Shown here piece by piece: positions 25,392-34,352 of a DNA stretch of 46,860 nucleotides; the stretch's first letter is position 1, and the number at the start of each line of letters is the position of its first letter. The DNA lies in the NCBI RefSeq assembly GCF_900101905.1, contig NZ_FNAJ01000029.1, positions 1 through 46,860 of the forward strand, given 5' to 3'. The position numbers and the translations under genes were made by a program. Origin of the DNA: Myxococcus virescens. GTDB lineage: Bacteria > Myxococcota > Myxococcia > Myxococcales > Myxococcaceae. The notes beneath the pieces are model-generated. The model saw only the letters and a list, made by a program, of their open reading frames with translations. It ran no database searches and was not told where the DNA came from.

Positions 25392-26116
25392 TGAGCGCGG
25401 CCTTGATGCTGATGCTGCTCGCGGCGTCCCCGCTCGACAGCGCGCGCGGTGCCTACCAATCCGGCGAGCTGCCCAAGGCCCGCGCCGAGCTGGAGTCCCT
25501 GCTCTATCCGCTGCGGCTCGACGGAGCGGCGTTGGAAGCAGAAGCGCACCTGCTGCTCGCAGCCACCTATCACGCACAGGAGGAGCTTGCCCGCGCGGAG
25601 GACGAGGTGGTGCGAGGGCTGGCCGTTCACGGAGACTCGGCGCTGGACCCGCTGCTGTATCCACCGGACTTCCTTGCCTTCGTCGAGCGTGCGCGCGCCC
25701 AACACCAGACACGCATCGGGGAGCTGCGCGCCGAGCGGAGTCCTCGGCTGTTTCCGGCGCCCTCCCCCATCGTCGACCCCATCCGCCCAGACGAGGTGCC
25801 CACCTCGCCGGCGCTGACCCGTGCCTGGTATCTGGCGCCCCTGGGCGTGGGGCACTTCAAGCACGGGCGCTCGGGGATGGGCACGGTGCTGGCGGTGACG
25901 CAGGGATTGGGACTCGCGGCGGCGGGAGTCTCCCTGGGGACCTCGCTCTCGCTGCGTGGGCCGGACGGCCGATACAGCGCGAGCGACGCGGGGACGGCGC
26001 GGACGCTCAACGTGACGTACCTGGTGGGAGCCTATGCCTTCGCGGTGGCCTATGCGTATGGTGTCCTGGATGGGTTGGTGTTGACGCCTGCTCCACCCGT
26101 TCGCCCGGTTCCTTGA
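25388..26116 (+). CDS. Exported protein with tetratricopeptide-like region, kinase partner
   Basis: A 242-residue protein translationally coupled to the kinase gene (ATG inside its stop). A Met/Leu-rich N-terminus (residues 2-13) looks like a signal peptide or anchor. Residues 15-100 are Ala-rich helices of the kind seen in tetratricopeptide proteins (AYQSGELPKARAELESLL, then AHLLLAATYHAQEELARAE). Two probable membrane segments lie near 165-190 and 210-232. Small proteins of this layout often follow PEGA kinases in myxobacteria. No catalytic motif was found. Confidence 0.65.
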   Translation: MMSAALMLMLLAASPLDSARGAYQSGELPKARAELESLLYPLRLDGAALEAEAHLLLAATYHAQEELARAEDEVVRGLAVHGDSALDPLLYPPDFLAFVERARAQHQTRIGELRAERSPRLFPAPSPIVDPIRPDEVPTSPALTRAWYLAPLGVGHFKHGRSGMGTVLAVTQGLGLAAAGVSLGTSLSLRGPDGRYSASDAGTARTLNVTYLVGAYAFAVAYAYGVLDGLVLTPAPPVRPVP

Positions 26117-26178
26117 GGGATGGGCGGGCTTCACGTTTCGGGGTTACCGTACAACCTGGAATCCAAACGAGGTTGCAC

Positions 26179-27060
26179 ATGCACCCGATTCGTTCAGCCA
26201 AGATGGCGGTGGTGGGTTGTGGTCTCATGGGAAGCGCACTGGCGCGAGCCTTCGCCTCGGCGGGCCACGACGTCGCGGTCTGGAACAGGACTCCCAGCAA
26301 GGCCACGGCTGTCGGTGGTGGCACCCGTGCCTTCGACAGCCTCGTCGAGGCCGTCTCGGGGCGCGAGCTCGTCGTCGTCTCCCTCTCCAACTACGCCGCC
26401 TCCGCCGAGGTGCTCTCGGCGAAGAGCGTCGCGGCGGCACTGGCTGGAACGACGCTCGTTCAGCTCACCAGCGGCTCACCCGCGGACGCGCGTGAGGGGC
26501 TGGCGTGGGCCCAGGCCCACGGCGTGGACTACCTGGATGCCGCGATCCTCGCCTACCCGAGTTTCGTCGCCACCGAGTACGCGACCGTCTATTACGCGGG
26601 GTCGCGCGGCACCTTCGACCGACACGTCGAGACGCTCCAGGCGATTGCCAAGAACTCCGTGTACGTCGACGAGAAGATTGGCGCTGCCGCGACGCTCGAC
26701 TGCGCGATTCTCGAGGCCTATTACGGCGGCTCCCTGGCGTTCCTGCACGCGGCGGCCATGTGCAAGGCGGAAGGCCTGGACCCGAAGGCTTTCTTTGCCC
26801 AGAAGAACTCCTTCCTCGGCCTGATTTCCGTCACCGCCGACGCCGCGCAGGGCATGGTCGAGCAGAATGACTTCTCAGGCGACCAGTGCAGTCTCAACAC
26901 CCACGTCGCCGCAATCGAACACATCGTCCGGCTGAGCCAGGACGCCCGCATCAGCGCACGCTTCCCGAAGGAGCTGCTCGACAACTACAAGCGAGCCGTC
27001 AGCGCGGGGCTGGGGGACCAGGAGCTGCCGGCCGTGTTCCGAACCCTGCTCCAGGACTGA
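26179..27060 (+). CDS. NAD(P)-dependent oxidoreductase, 3-hydroxyisobutyrate dehydrogenase / imine reductase type
   Basis: A 293-residue beta-hydroxyacid dehydrogenase-like protein. The Rossmann fold starts at once (VVGCGLMGSALARAFASAG, residues about 11-29), with VWNRTPSKA after strand 2, which favours NADP. The substrate loop reads LTSGSPADA, and the helical C-terminal domain contains LEAYYGGSLAFLHAAAM. The catalytic Lys region typical of 3-hydroxyisobutyrate dehydrogenases is not clear, which fits the imine-reductase-like branch better. ATG 26179 follows ACGAGG. It is a single gene, 62 bp behind the kinase operon. Reaction and substrate are not determined. Confidence 0.8.
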   Translation: MHPIRSAKMAVVGCGLMGSALARAFASAGHDVAVWNRTPSKATAVGGGTRAFDSLVEAVSGRELVVVSLSNYAASAEVLSAKSVAAALAGTTLVQLTSGSPADAREGLAWAQAHGVDYLDAAILAYPSFVATEYATVYYAGSRGTFDRHVETLQAIAKNSVYVDEKIGAAATLDCAILEAYYGGSLAFLHAAAMCKAEGLDPKAFFAQKNSFLGLISVTADAAQGMVEQNDFSGDQCSLNTHVAAIEHIVRLSQDARISARFPKELLDNYKRAVSAGLGDQELPAVFRTLLQD

Positions 27061-27168
27061 CGCTCGCGACTCCGCACACGCCACGAGGACCACCCGCCAG
27101 CGCGGGCGACCCCTGAGAAAACTCCAACACAGACTGCTGCTTCAGCAGCCTGCGAGTTGCCTCCGGTC
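27061..27168. other. Convergent intergenic region
   Basis: Short region between two convergent oxidoreductase genes. No strong hairpin was found. Confidence 0.4.
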
Positions 27169-28221
27169 TCATTGAGCGCGAGGGGGCGAGCTCGAACAGG
27201 GAATCGAGGTGACGCGCACGAGCTGCTTGCCCACGTTGCGGCCTTCGAAGAGTCCTCGCAGGGCAGAGGGGGCCTGCTCCAAGCCTTCCGCGATGGACTC
27301 CGCGCAATGGAGCGCGCCCTGGGCGTCCCAAGCCGCCAGCTCTCGAAAAGCCTCAGGAAAGCGCGAGACGTAGTCGAGGAAGATGAAGCCCTCCATCCGC
27401 GCTCGCTTGAAGCCGAGCTGCATGTAGTTGCGCGGCGCGGTGCCGTAGTCACCGTCCTTGTATCCCGAGGCCACGCTGCCGGAGAGCACCACCCGCGCGC
27501 CTCGGGCGAGGTGGTCTAGCGCGGCTTCCAGGACGTGGCCACCCACGTTGTCGAAGACGACGTCCACGCCTTGGGGCGCCAGGGCGCGAAGCCGCGCCCG
27601 GATGTCTTCAGACTTGTAGTCGATGCAGGCATCGAAGCGCGCGGTGCGGGTGACCCATTCGGCTTTGTGCGGCCCTCCCGCGATGCCAATGACACGGCAG
27701 CCCCGGAGCCGGGCCACCTGCCCCGCGATGGAGCCCACGCTGCCCGCGGCGGCGGACACCAGGACTGTCTCTCCCGGCGCAACGCGGCCCACGTCGGTGA
27801 TGCCGAAGTACGCCGTCAGCCCGCTCGCGCCATAGAGGTTCAGCATCGCCTTCGGAGCGACGCCGTCCGGTACCTTGTTGAGGCCGAAGAGCCCCGCGTC
27901 GCCGGTCAGTACGTAGTCCTGCCAGCCGGTGAGCCCCGCCACCCAGTCACCCACCGCCAGCCGCTCAGTTCGGGACGCGATGACCATGCCCACGCCTGCG
28001 CCCCGCATCACCTCGCCGAGCGCGACGGGCTGGATGTACGTCGCATTCGCATTGAGCCAGGTGCGCTGGGTGGGCTCGATGGCGAGCCAGGTGACGCGGA
28101 CCAACGCCTCACCCGGGCCTGGCGTGGGCACGGGGCCCTCGCGCCACTCGAAGCAGTCGTCGGACACCGCTTCCCGAGGACGGGCCTTCAGCACCCACTG
28201 GCGATTGGACGTCGTGCTCAT
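27169..28221 (-). CDS. NADP-dependent medium-chain oxidoreductase (CurA/PTGR-like)
   Basis: A 350-residue zinc-independent medium-chain dehydrogenase/reductase of the prostaglandin-reductase/CurA group, which reduces double bonds of enones with NADPH. The N-terminal GroES-like part contains PTQRTWLNA and GEVMRGAGVG. The nucleotide-binding part has VSAAAGSVGSIAGQVARLRG near residue 152 and GVDVVFDNVGG. The C-terminal segment has GFIFLDY and LFEGRNVGKQLVRV, typical of the family. ATG 28221 follows AGGTGA and overlaps the DUF2239 stop by ATGA, so the two form one transcript. The physiological substrate is unknown. Confidence 0.88.
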   Translation of the reverse strand: MSTTSNRQWVLKARPREAVSDDCFEWREGPVPTPGPGEALVRVTWLAIEPTQRTWLNANATYIQPVALGEVMRGAGVGMVIASRTERLAVGDWVAGLTGWQDYVLTGDAGLFGLNKVPDGVAPKAMLNLYGASGLTAYFGITDVGRVAPGETVLVSAAAGSVGSIAGQVARLRGCRVIGIAGGPHKAEWVTRTARFDACIDYKSEDIRARLRALAPQGVDVVFDNVGGHVLEAALDHLARGARVVLSGSVASGYKDGDYGTAPRNYMQLGFKRARMEGFIFLDYVSRFPEAFRELAAWDAQGALHCAESIAEGLEQAPSALRGLFEGRNVGKQLVRVTSIPCSSSPPRAQ

Positions 28222-28811
28222 GGCGTCACCTTTCCGAACGCGGGCGCGGCCAGCCGGCGCGCGTGATTCCTGAGGTCGTCCGGCCAGCTTCGGGTCCACT
28301 GATTGAACCGGGCGCGGTGCCCGGCGTAGAGCGCACGGGCGGCCTCCTCGTAGCCGGGCAGGTTGCCGGCCATCGTGGTCATGAAGCGGTCCGCCGCGAC
28401 TTGGGCCTGACGGCGCCGGTCGGTGTCGCCGCTGCTCGCGCGCGCGGCCTCCACCAACTTGCGCAGCGCGACGGAGGCACCGCCCGGTTGCGTGGCCAAC
28501 CACTCCCAGTGCCGTGGAAGCAGGGTCACCTCGCGCGCCACCACGCCCAGCCTCGGCCTGCCGGGGCTCCGAGGTCCGCTGTCTTCTTCCGTGGGGGCAG
28601 GCGCGGGCTGAAGGCGGGCCAGTAGCTCCTCGCGCGAGCCACGCAGGTGGAAGTCCACGGTCCGGCCCGTGGCGTCGTCGAAGAGCAACAGGGGCGCGGA
28701 CTCCCCGGTGTCCAGCGCGCGGCGGGCCGCGAGGATGACGTCAGCCGGAGGGCCGGAGGCAATCAGGCGCTGTCCCGCGAAGGCGGTCCAGGTGGTCGAA
28801 GGCGTGGTCAT
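28218..28811 (-). CDS. DUF2239 family protein
   Basis: A 197-residue soluble protein of the DUF2239 family, with no assigned function. Family traits are the N-terminal TAFAGQRLIASG, DATGRTVDFHLRG near residue 45, GRPRLGVVAREVTLLPRHWEWL near 85, and a helical C-terminus with ARALYAGHRARFNQW. The GRPxLGVVxREVTLLPRHWEWL segment resembles regulators that carry a ribbon-helix-like basic patch, but I cannot assign DNA binding. It is the first gene of a two-gene operon with the oxidoreductase, behind a promoter with tandem operator-like sites. Confidence 0.85.
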   Translation of the reverse strand: MTTPSTTWTAFAGQRLIASGPPADVILAARRALDTGESAPLLLFDDATGRTVDFHLRGSREELLARLQPAPAPTEEDSGPRSPGRPRLGVVAREVTLLPRHWEWLATQPGGASVALRKLVEAARASSGDTDRRRQAQVAADRFMTTMAGNLPGYEEAARALYAGHRARFNQWTRSWPDDLRNHARRLAAPAFGKVTP

Positions 28812-28841
28812 CCCAGGTATCGGAGGTTCGAGAATGGCCAG

Positions 28842-28885
28842 ATATTACCCGGGTGAAAACCCAGGTCAATTTTACCCGGATGAAA
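28842..28885 (-). promoter_or_regulatory. Promoter with two operator-like repeats for the DUF2239 operon
   Basis: On the minus strand TTGACC (28864-28869) and TAATAT (28842-28847) are separated by 16 bases, giving a good -35/-10 pair about 25 bases before the start codon region. Two copies of TTACCCGGRTGAAA (plus-strand 28845-28858 and 28872-28885) sit over the -10/spacer and just upstream of the -35, an arrangement fit for repression. Confidence 0.6.
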
Positions 28886-29109
28886 TCATCCGCTGGAGGG
28901 CGCTGCCGGGGAGTCTTGCTTCTCAGTCTCCCGTCGCGGCGGTCTTGGTGCACCGTCCATCCGCTCGCGCGCCTCTTCCGCTTCCCCGTCTCCACGAGGC
29001 GCGTGGTCGGAAGCGACAGGGCTTCGAGGTCGGCTCACGAACCGGCGGAGGCCTTTGCGAGCCCCGCCGGTCCTATGAGCCCTCCCGGAAAATCCGGTGG
29101 AGGCCCTGA
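28886..29109. other. Intergenic, no gene seen
   Basis: Between the divergently oriented DUF2239 promoter and the end of the serine hydrolase gene. No coding frame or strong hairpin was recognised. Confidence 0.4.
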
Positions 29110-31134
29110 TTAGAACAGGTCGTGCGCGGGCCAGGCGCCGACGCCGTTCACGACGTTCCACATAAGGCTGTCGAGGTTGATGTCGGGCGTACCCGAGCCG
29201 GAGCTGTTGTTGGAATTGGTCATGACGGACCAGGTGAACTCCTCGGAGCGGCTGGGCCCATAGCGGTCATCGGTGCGCACCAACAGGGCCCGGGTGCCCG
29301 GGATGTAGCCGCCGTGCCACCAGTTGGGGAGGCTGTTCACCGACCAGCCCTTGGCGTAGTTGACGGAGTTGCCCAAGGTGTCGAGCGCCGTCGTGCGTGT
29401 GGTCATCGTGGTGAGCGAGCTCGCGCTCAGCAGGTCCGAAACGGTGGAGAACCCATCCGCGCGCACGGCGACACGCAGCAAATCGATGGGCGTGGCGACC
29501 CAGCCGCCGTGCGCATCCATGCGACGCACCGGCATGCCATACGGGCTGAAGGCCCCCGTGCCAAGCTGGTAGTAGACGGGCTCGTTCGGCAGACGCGCGC
29601 TCAACGTATCGCCCCCCACGGCGAAGCTCGTGGCGCCGCTGGGCGTGAACACGTTGGCGCGCATATAGGCGTCATAGGTCATGCCCGTGACCCGCTCGAT
29701 GATGCGACCGAGGACGCTGTAGCCGAAGTTCGAATACTGGTACGTCGTCCCAGGCGCGAACTCGAGCGGCACATTCTGCAACACCCACTGGATGAGCTGG
29801 GCGTGCGTCATGCCCGTGTTCATGAACATGGGGTCGCCCGTGCCGTCGGCGCCGTCGTTGTCCCAGGCGCCCGCGGTGTGCTCGAGCAGGTGCTGGACCG
29901 TGATGTTCAGGACGCGGCTGTCCGCGTAGGTGCCCTGCGCGCCGAACGTCTCACCGAGCAATCCGCCCCTGCCGAAGACGCGGTCCGTCAGACGAATCTG
30001 GCCGCTTTCAATCAGCCGCATGATGCCAATGGAAGTCATCGGCTTGGACACACTGGCGACGCGGAAGCGGTGGGAGGTGTTGACCGGGGTGTTGCTGGTT
30101 CGGTCCGCCAGGCCATACCCCTTGGCGAACACGAGGCGCCCGTGGCGGGTGATGGCCAGCGACAGGCCGACGGTGTTCGTGCTGGCCATCGCCTGCTGGA
30201 CGGTGTCGTCAATGTGCTGCAGGTCGGCCGCGCTGAACGTCAGGTTCTGCCAAATCAGGGCGAACTCGGGCTGGCTCCCATTGTTGTGCGCCGCCACCAG
30301 GACGGGGCGATATCCCTGGTTCTTGAGGTCCGTCACGGCCTGTTGATACGCGGCGGCGGAGAGCCCATGACGCGCGGCGGTCGGAATCCCCGATGAAACC
30401 TGGAAGATGGCCGCGTACCGGTCCGTGCCGCCCACGTTGTAGCTGCTGACCTTCGCGAGCTGGTAACCCTGGGTCGCGTTGGTATTGAACGTGGACTGGT
30501 ACTGGGCCGCGGTCAGCCCGTGGTAGGCCCTCCAGGCCGGGCCGCTCGTCTGCTCCCAGATGGCCGCGTACCGCTCCGCGCCACCGGACGTGTAGCCACT
30601 CACGTGCACGAGCCGGTAGCCCTGCCCCGCCCAGGTGTTGAACTCCGTCTGGTACTGGGACGCGCTCAGGTCATGGCGGGCCACCCACGCGGCACCACTG
30701 TCCACGTGGAAGATGACCGCGAAGTAGGCGACGCCCCCGACGCTGTACCCGTTGACCACCACCGGGCGGTATCCCTGCGCATTCTGATTGACGACGGTGG
30801 TCTGATACTGCGCGGAAGTCAGCCCGTGGAAGGCCCGCCAGGCCGGACCGCTCGTCTGCTCCCAGATGGCCGCGTAACGGGCACTGCCCCCCTCTTCGTA
30901 ACCGCTGACATAGGAGAGACGATAGCCCTGCCCCACCCACGTATTGAACTCCGTCTGATATTGGGCGTTGGTGAGTCCGTGGCGGGCAATCCAAGCATCA
31001 TATGGACCGGCCAGTGCCTGGGACTCGGCGCTAGAAGAGTCGCGGGACTCTTCCTCTGGCACCCCGCATCCCACGAGGGACACGACCAGCACTGACAGGA
31101 CTGTCAGTAGCGGCCTCATGCTGAAAGGTTTCAT
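29110..31134 (-). CDS. Secreted serine hydrolase (beta-lactamase fold) with tandem repeats
   Basis: A 674-residue lipoprotein. ATG 31134 (AGGAG upstream) gives a signal peptide ending in VSLVGC. Residues about 45-295 are five repeats of roughly 50 residues with the pattern ARHGLTxxQYQ...QGYRLxxVxGY...YAAIW, the bacterial tandem repeat found before hydrolases of this type. Residues 305-660 are a class C/serine-hydrolase domain: SVSKPM (Ser-x-x-Lys catalytic pair), YSNFGYS (Tyr-x-Asn) and WWHGG (His-Gly in place of Lys-Thr-Gly). It would act in the envelope or outside on a peptide or ester bond; the substrate is unknown. The first four repeats include an apparent duplication visible even in the DNA. 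Confidence 0.88.
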   Translation of the reverse strand: MKPFSMRPLLTVLSVLVVSLVGCGVPEEESRDSSSAESQALAGPYDAWIARHGLTNAQYQTEFNTWVGQGYRLSYVSGYEEGGSARYAAIWEQTSGPAWRAFHGLTSAQYQTTVVNQNAQGYRPVVVNGYSVGGVAYFAVIFHVDSGAAWVARHDLSASQYQTEFNTWAGQGYRLVHVSGYTSGGAERYAAIWEQTSGPAWRAYHGLTAAQYQSTFNTNATQGYQLAKVSSYNVGGTDRYAAIFQVSSGIPTAARHGLSAAAYQQAVTDLKNQGYRPVLVAAHNNGSQPEFALIWQNLTFSAADLQHIDDTVQQAMASTNTVGLSLAITRHGRLVFAKGYGLADRTSNTPVNTSHRFRVASVSKPMTSIGIMRLIESGQIRLTDRVFGRGGLLGETFGAQGTYADSRVLNITVQHLLEHTAGAWDNDGADGTGDPMFMNTGMTHAQLIQWVLQNVPLEFAPGTTYQYSNFGYSVLGRIIERVTGMTYDAYMRANVFTPSGATSFAVGGDTLSARLPNEPVYYQLGTGAFSPYGMPVRRMDAHGGWVATPIDLLRVAVRADGFSTVSDLLSASSLTTMTTRTTALDTLGNSVNYAKGWSVNSLPNWWHGGYIPGTRALLVRTDDRYGPSRSEEFTWSVMTNSNNSSGSGTPDINLDSLMWNVVNGVGAWPAHDLF

Positions 31135-31259
31135 GCTCGAGAACTCCTGCTTGACGTTGGTACCGCCCACAGGAAACGAATCCAGCGCGCATTTCCCCTC
31201 AGCCGCGGACAACAAAAAGAGAGCCCCCTGGTGAGTGAGCCCCCTGCCCGTGCGTCAGG

Positions 31260-33929
31260 TCAGCGCCGCCGTCCGCCGCCGCCCGGCCGTCTTCCATTCC
31301 GGGGTGCCCTGCCGTGATGGCCCCGGTGCCCCCCTGGCCTGGGGGCGCCGCGCTCCCGGTCCTGTCGCGGGGGTGGACGCTCACGGGTGGCCTCGGCGAT
31401 CTCGTCCGGCATCCAGGGCCGGTCCAGCAGTTCCTGGAGCTCGAGGAGTGAGCGAGCCACGATCACGCCCCTCCGGCCCCGGGCCACGCTGAAGCGCTGG
31501 GGACGGTCGAGCAGCGGCAGCTCCTCCTGCACCAGCGTGCGCGCGAGCTTCTCCGGCAGGAGCAGCCGCACCACACCTCGCGGGGCTCCGTCCGACAGTC
31601 TCTCCACGTCGTATTCGAGCGGCACCGCCTGCTCGCGCACCTCCACGGCGTCCGGGAGCGCCAGGAGCGCCTGACGCGTCGCGGGCGGCACGAGCGCGTC
31701 CAGTTCGAGCCGCAGCGGGCGCGCCTTGAAGTCGTCGAGCGTGTCCACCCCATCCAACTGCGCCTCGTAGAGCGCGGTCAGCTCCGACAACCCCAGCGGC
31801 GCGGTGGTCCCTCCCGAGCGTCGCCACAGCTCGCGCACCTCGGCGATGGCGACCCGATGCCGGTCCACCGCGGGATGGGGGGCTTCGCCCTGCGCCAGCG
31901 CCTCGGCGAGCGCGTGCCGGGCCGCCTTGGCGAGCTCCGGCCCCCAGGCGCGCAGCACCTCCACTTCCCGTTCGAGCTCGAAGCCGAAATAGTCCACCCG
32001 CTTTTCGAGCACGACCGAGCGGAAGCGCACGTCGTACACCGGCGCCGCCGAGTGACGGCGGGCGTAGCGGCGCAGCAGGGACTGGGGAAGCTGGGTCCCC
32101 TCGATGCCGGCCTGCGAGTCGCCGTTGCGGTCGGCGAAGTAGCGCAGCGTGCCCGCCACCGCGCCCAGGTTGCCACACACGCTCGTCTTCGACACGCGCG
32201 CGACCTCGCCCCAGGCGGTGCGCTCGTCGATGACCAGGTCGAAGGGAATGAAGCGCGCGAGCAGGTCGCAGAAACGCCGGTGGGCGCGCGGGTCCGCGAA
32301 GGGCATCCGTGCGGGCAGCGCCAACCCCACGCTCCGGTACACGCTCGCCATCGCGAGCGCCGCGTCCTCCAGGGCCTTCACCAGCACCCCACGCACCTCC
32401 GCCCAGGCCGCGAGCTTCTCCGCCTGGAAGACGTGGCGCGGCAGCCCCTGCACCTCACCCACCGTGCCCGCTTCACGGAAGGCCTCGGCGTAGAGGTTGT
32501 ACGCGGTCAGGTGGTCGCTGCCGGGCACGAGCAGTCCGTCCAGGTTCCGCTCCTCGCGCGTCATCCTGTGCAGCGACTCCACCGAGCTGCACACCGCGAG
32601 CAACGGCAGCAACGCGTCCTCCGCGTTGACGATGAGCTCCGCCCACGGACGCTCCACCGGCAGGGCTTCCACCGCGCGGCCGTAGTCGGACAGCCGTCCT
32701 TCCGCGTCCACGATGTCGCGCGCCTGCAACTTCGCGAGCGCCCGGCGATAGGCATTGCGGTCCAGCGGCACGGGCAGGTCCAACTCATCCGCCCGCACGC
32801 CCAGGGCCGCGGCGGTGAGCGCCACCCGCTCCGGCTCGCCCGCGAGTTGGAACTCCGGTTCGGTGGGCCTCAGCGAGGCGAAGTGCAGCGGCCGGTCGCT
32901 CAGGATGAAGACGCGCCCGCCCTCCACCCGCCCGTGCACGCGCCCCGCCATCTGCAAGAGTTCGTTGTTGCCCAGGTGCACGCGGGTGAGGACGTTGCGG
33001 CCGCGCTCCACCAGGTTCGTGAAGCGCATGTCGTCGATGACGACCGTGTCCAGCCCCGGCACGTTGAGCGCGCTCTGCCCCGCAGCCGTCATCGCGAGCA
33101 CGAAGGGCCGGGGCGCCGTGCCCTCCAGGAAGGGGCGGATGGCACGCAGCGGTTCGCCGCCGTGGTAGTGCGCCGCATGGAGCTCCGGCGCGTTCGCGCG
33201 CACATGGGCCGCCGCCTCCTCCACGCCCGCGCGCGTGGCCAGGAACACGCCCACGCCGCGCCCCTGCTGCTGCACCTCCCGCAGGAAGTCCTCGTCGAGG
33301 AAGGACAGCGGCTGACAGCGCTCCACCTCCACCCGGGCCGCCTTCCTCGGGTCGAAGGAAGACACCTGGAGCACGTCCGCGCTGTCCAGATAGCGCGCGT
33401 AGAAGGCCGGGTCCACGGTGGCGGACAACCAGATGAAGCGGCAGCCCGCGCGCTTGCCCAGGGCCAGGCACAGCTCCAGTTCGGCGGAGGTCTGGTGGAT
33501 TTCATCCACGATGAGCGTGTCCTCGCGCCGGATGGCGCCGCCCTGGAACCAGCGCCGCGCGATGCCGGTGGTGACGATGGCCACGTCCGCGAGCGGCGTC
33601 TGCGCGGTGGCCTCCCGCTCGCGGTTGACCACCGTCACCCGCAGGGGCCGCCGGCCCACGAGTTCCTCCGCGATGGAGCGGATGGCGAGCGTCTTGCCCG
33701 TGCCAGTGCCCGCGACGATGCCAAACCCCTGCCCGCTCCGGGCCAGCTCGCGGAGGCGCTCGCCGTGGTGCTCCTCCAGGTACGTACGCAACTCCAGCCC
33801 GAGAGCCAACTCGATGGTCTCGCACGCGGCGCGCGTGGGCGCGATGACCACCACCCGCCCGCGCTGGGGCGTGACGGCGGAGGAGGCGTCAGGGTGCGGC
33901 GGCAGGTATCGGTCGGTGGGCGTACGCAC
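31260..33929 (-). CDS. DEAH-type ATP-dependent helicase (HrpA/HrpB-like)
   Basis: About 889 residues from GTG 33929; the frame extends to 34175 and an ATG at 34040 is an alternative, and neither has a clear ribosome site. Motifs of a superfamily 2 DEAH helicase are in order: Walker A AGTGTGKT near residue 70, DEIH (variant of DEAH), LSATVD, and QMAGRVHGR (motif VI). A long C-terminal part with winged-helix and OB-like regions follows, as in HrpA, but no close subfamily is evident. The last 45 residues are an Arg/Gly/Pro-rich low-complexity tail, likely an RNA-binding extension. It probably unwinds RNA. It stands between two lipoprotein genes with no operon partner. Confidence 0.8.
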   Translation of the reverse strand: MRTPTDRYLPPHPDASSAVTPQRGRVVVIAPTRAACETIELALGLELRTYLEEHHGERLRELARSGQGFGIVAGTGTGKTLAIRSIAEELVGRRPLRVTVVNREREATAQTPLADVAIVTTGIARRWFQGGAIRREDTLIVDEIHQTSAELELCLALGKRAGCRFIWLSATVDPAFYARYLDSADVLQVSSFDPRKAARVEVERCQPLSFLDEDFLREVQQQGRGVGVFLATRAGVEEAAAHVRANAPELHAAHYHGGEPLRAIRPFLEGTAPRPFVLAMTAAGQSALNVPGLDTVVIDDMRFTNLVERGRNVLTRVHLGNNELLQMAGRVHGRVEGGRVFILSDRPLHFASLRPTEPEFQLAGEPERVALTAAALGVRADELDLPVPLDRNAYRRALAKLQARDIVDAEGRLSDYGRAVEALPVERPWAELIVNAEDALLPLLAVCSSVESLHRMTREERNLDGLLVPGSDHLTAYNLYAEAFREAGTVGEVQGLPRHVFQAEKLAAWAEVRGVLVKALEDAALAMASVYRSVGLALPARMPFADPRAHRRFCDLLARFIPFDLVIDERTAWGEVARVSKTSVCGNLGAVAGTLRYFADRNGDSQAGIEGTQLPQSLLRRYARRHSAAPVYDVRFRSVVLEKRVDYFGFELEREVEVLRAWGPELAKAARHALAEALAQGEAPHPAVDRHRVAIAEVRELWRRSGGTTAPLGLSELTALYEAQLDGVDTLDDFKARPLRLELDALVPPATRQALLALPDAVEVREQAVPLEYDVERLSDGAPRGVVRLLLPEKLARTLVQEELPLLDRPQRFSVARGRRGVIVARSLLELQELLDRPWMPDEIAEATRERPPPRQDRERGAPRPGGHRGHHGRAPRNGRRPGGGGRRR

Positions 33930-34352
33930 GAAGGCCAGTGATACGCACGAGCGGTGTCCAGGGGAAGCGATTCGCCCGCGCAAGCCCGGCCGAGGGGAGG
34001 CAGACAACCGTGTGCGCCAGGGAATGACGTACTCGTCCATCGGGCTAGCGAGTCCAGCGCCGCCCGGTGAACGTGGCCTGCGGCGCGAGGGAGCCCAGCT
34101 CCACGACGCGGTCGTCCGGGCCGAGAGCACCGCACCGCCCAAAGGACGCATGCTCGCGGGAGCCGTCGCCCGCATGCGCGAGCCTGCGTCGCGTTCTCAT
34201 CCATCAGCGAAGCATCACGAGGCGATGGAAGTGAGCGCGACTGGACCTGCTGAAGATTTGCGACCAGGAACCCGGCGCCCTCCCCTGGCCGCGGCGCTGC
34301 TCCGGACTTATCGCCATCGGGGCTGTCGCCCACCCGAGAACGAGGGGAAATC

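Noticed and set aside
31857..33941. Plus-strand 694-codon open frame
   Set aside because: Shadow of the DEAH helicase; no domain or ribosome site.
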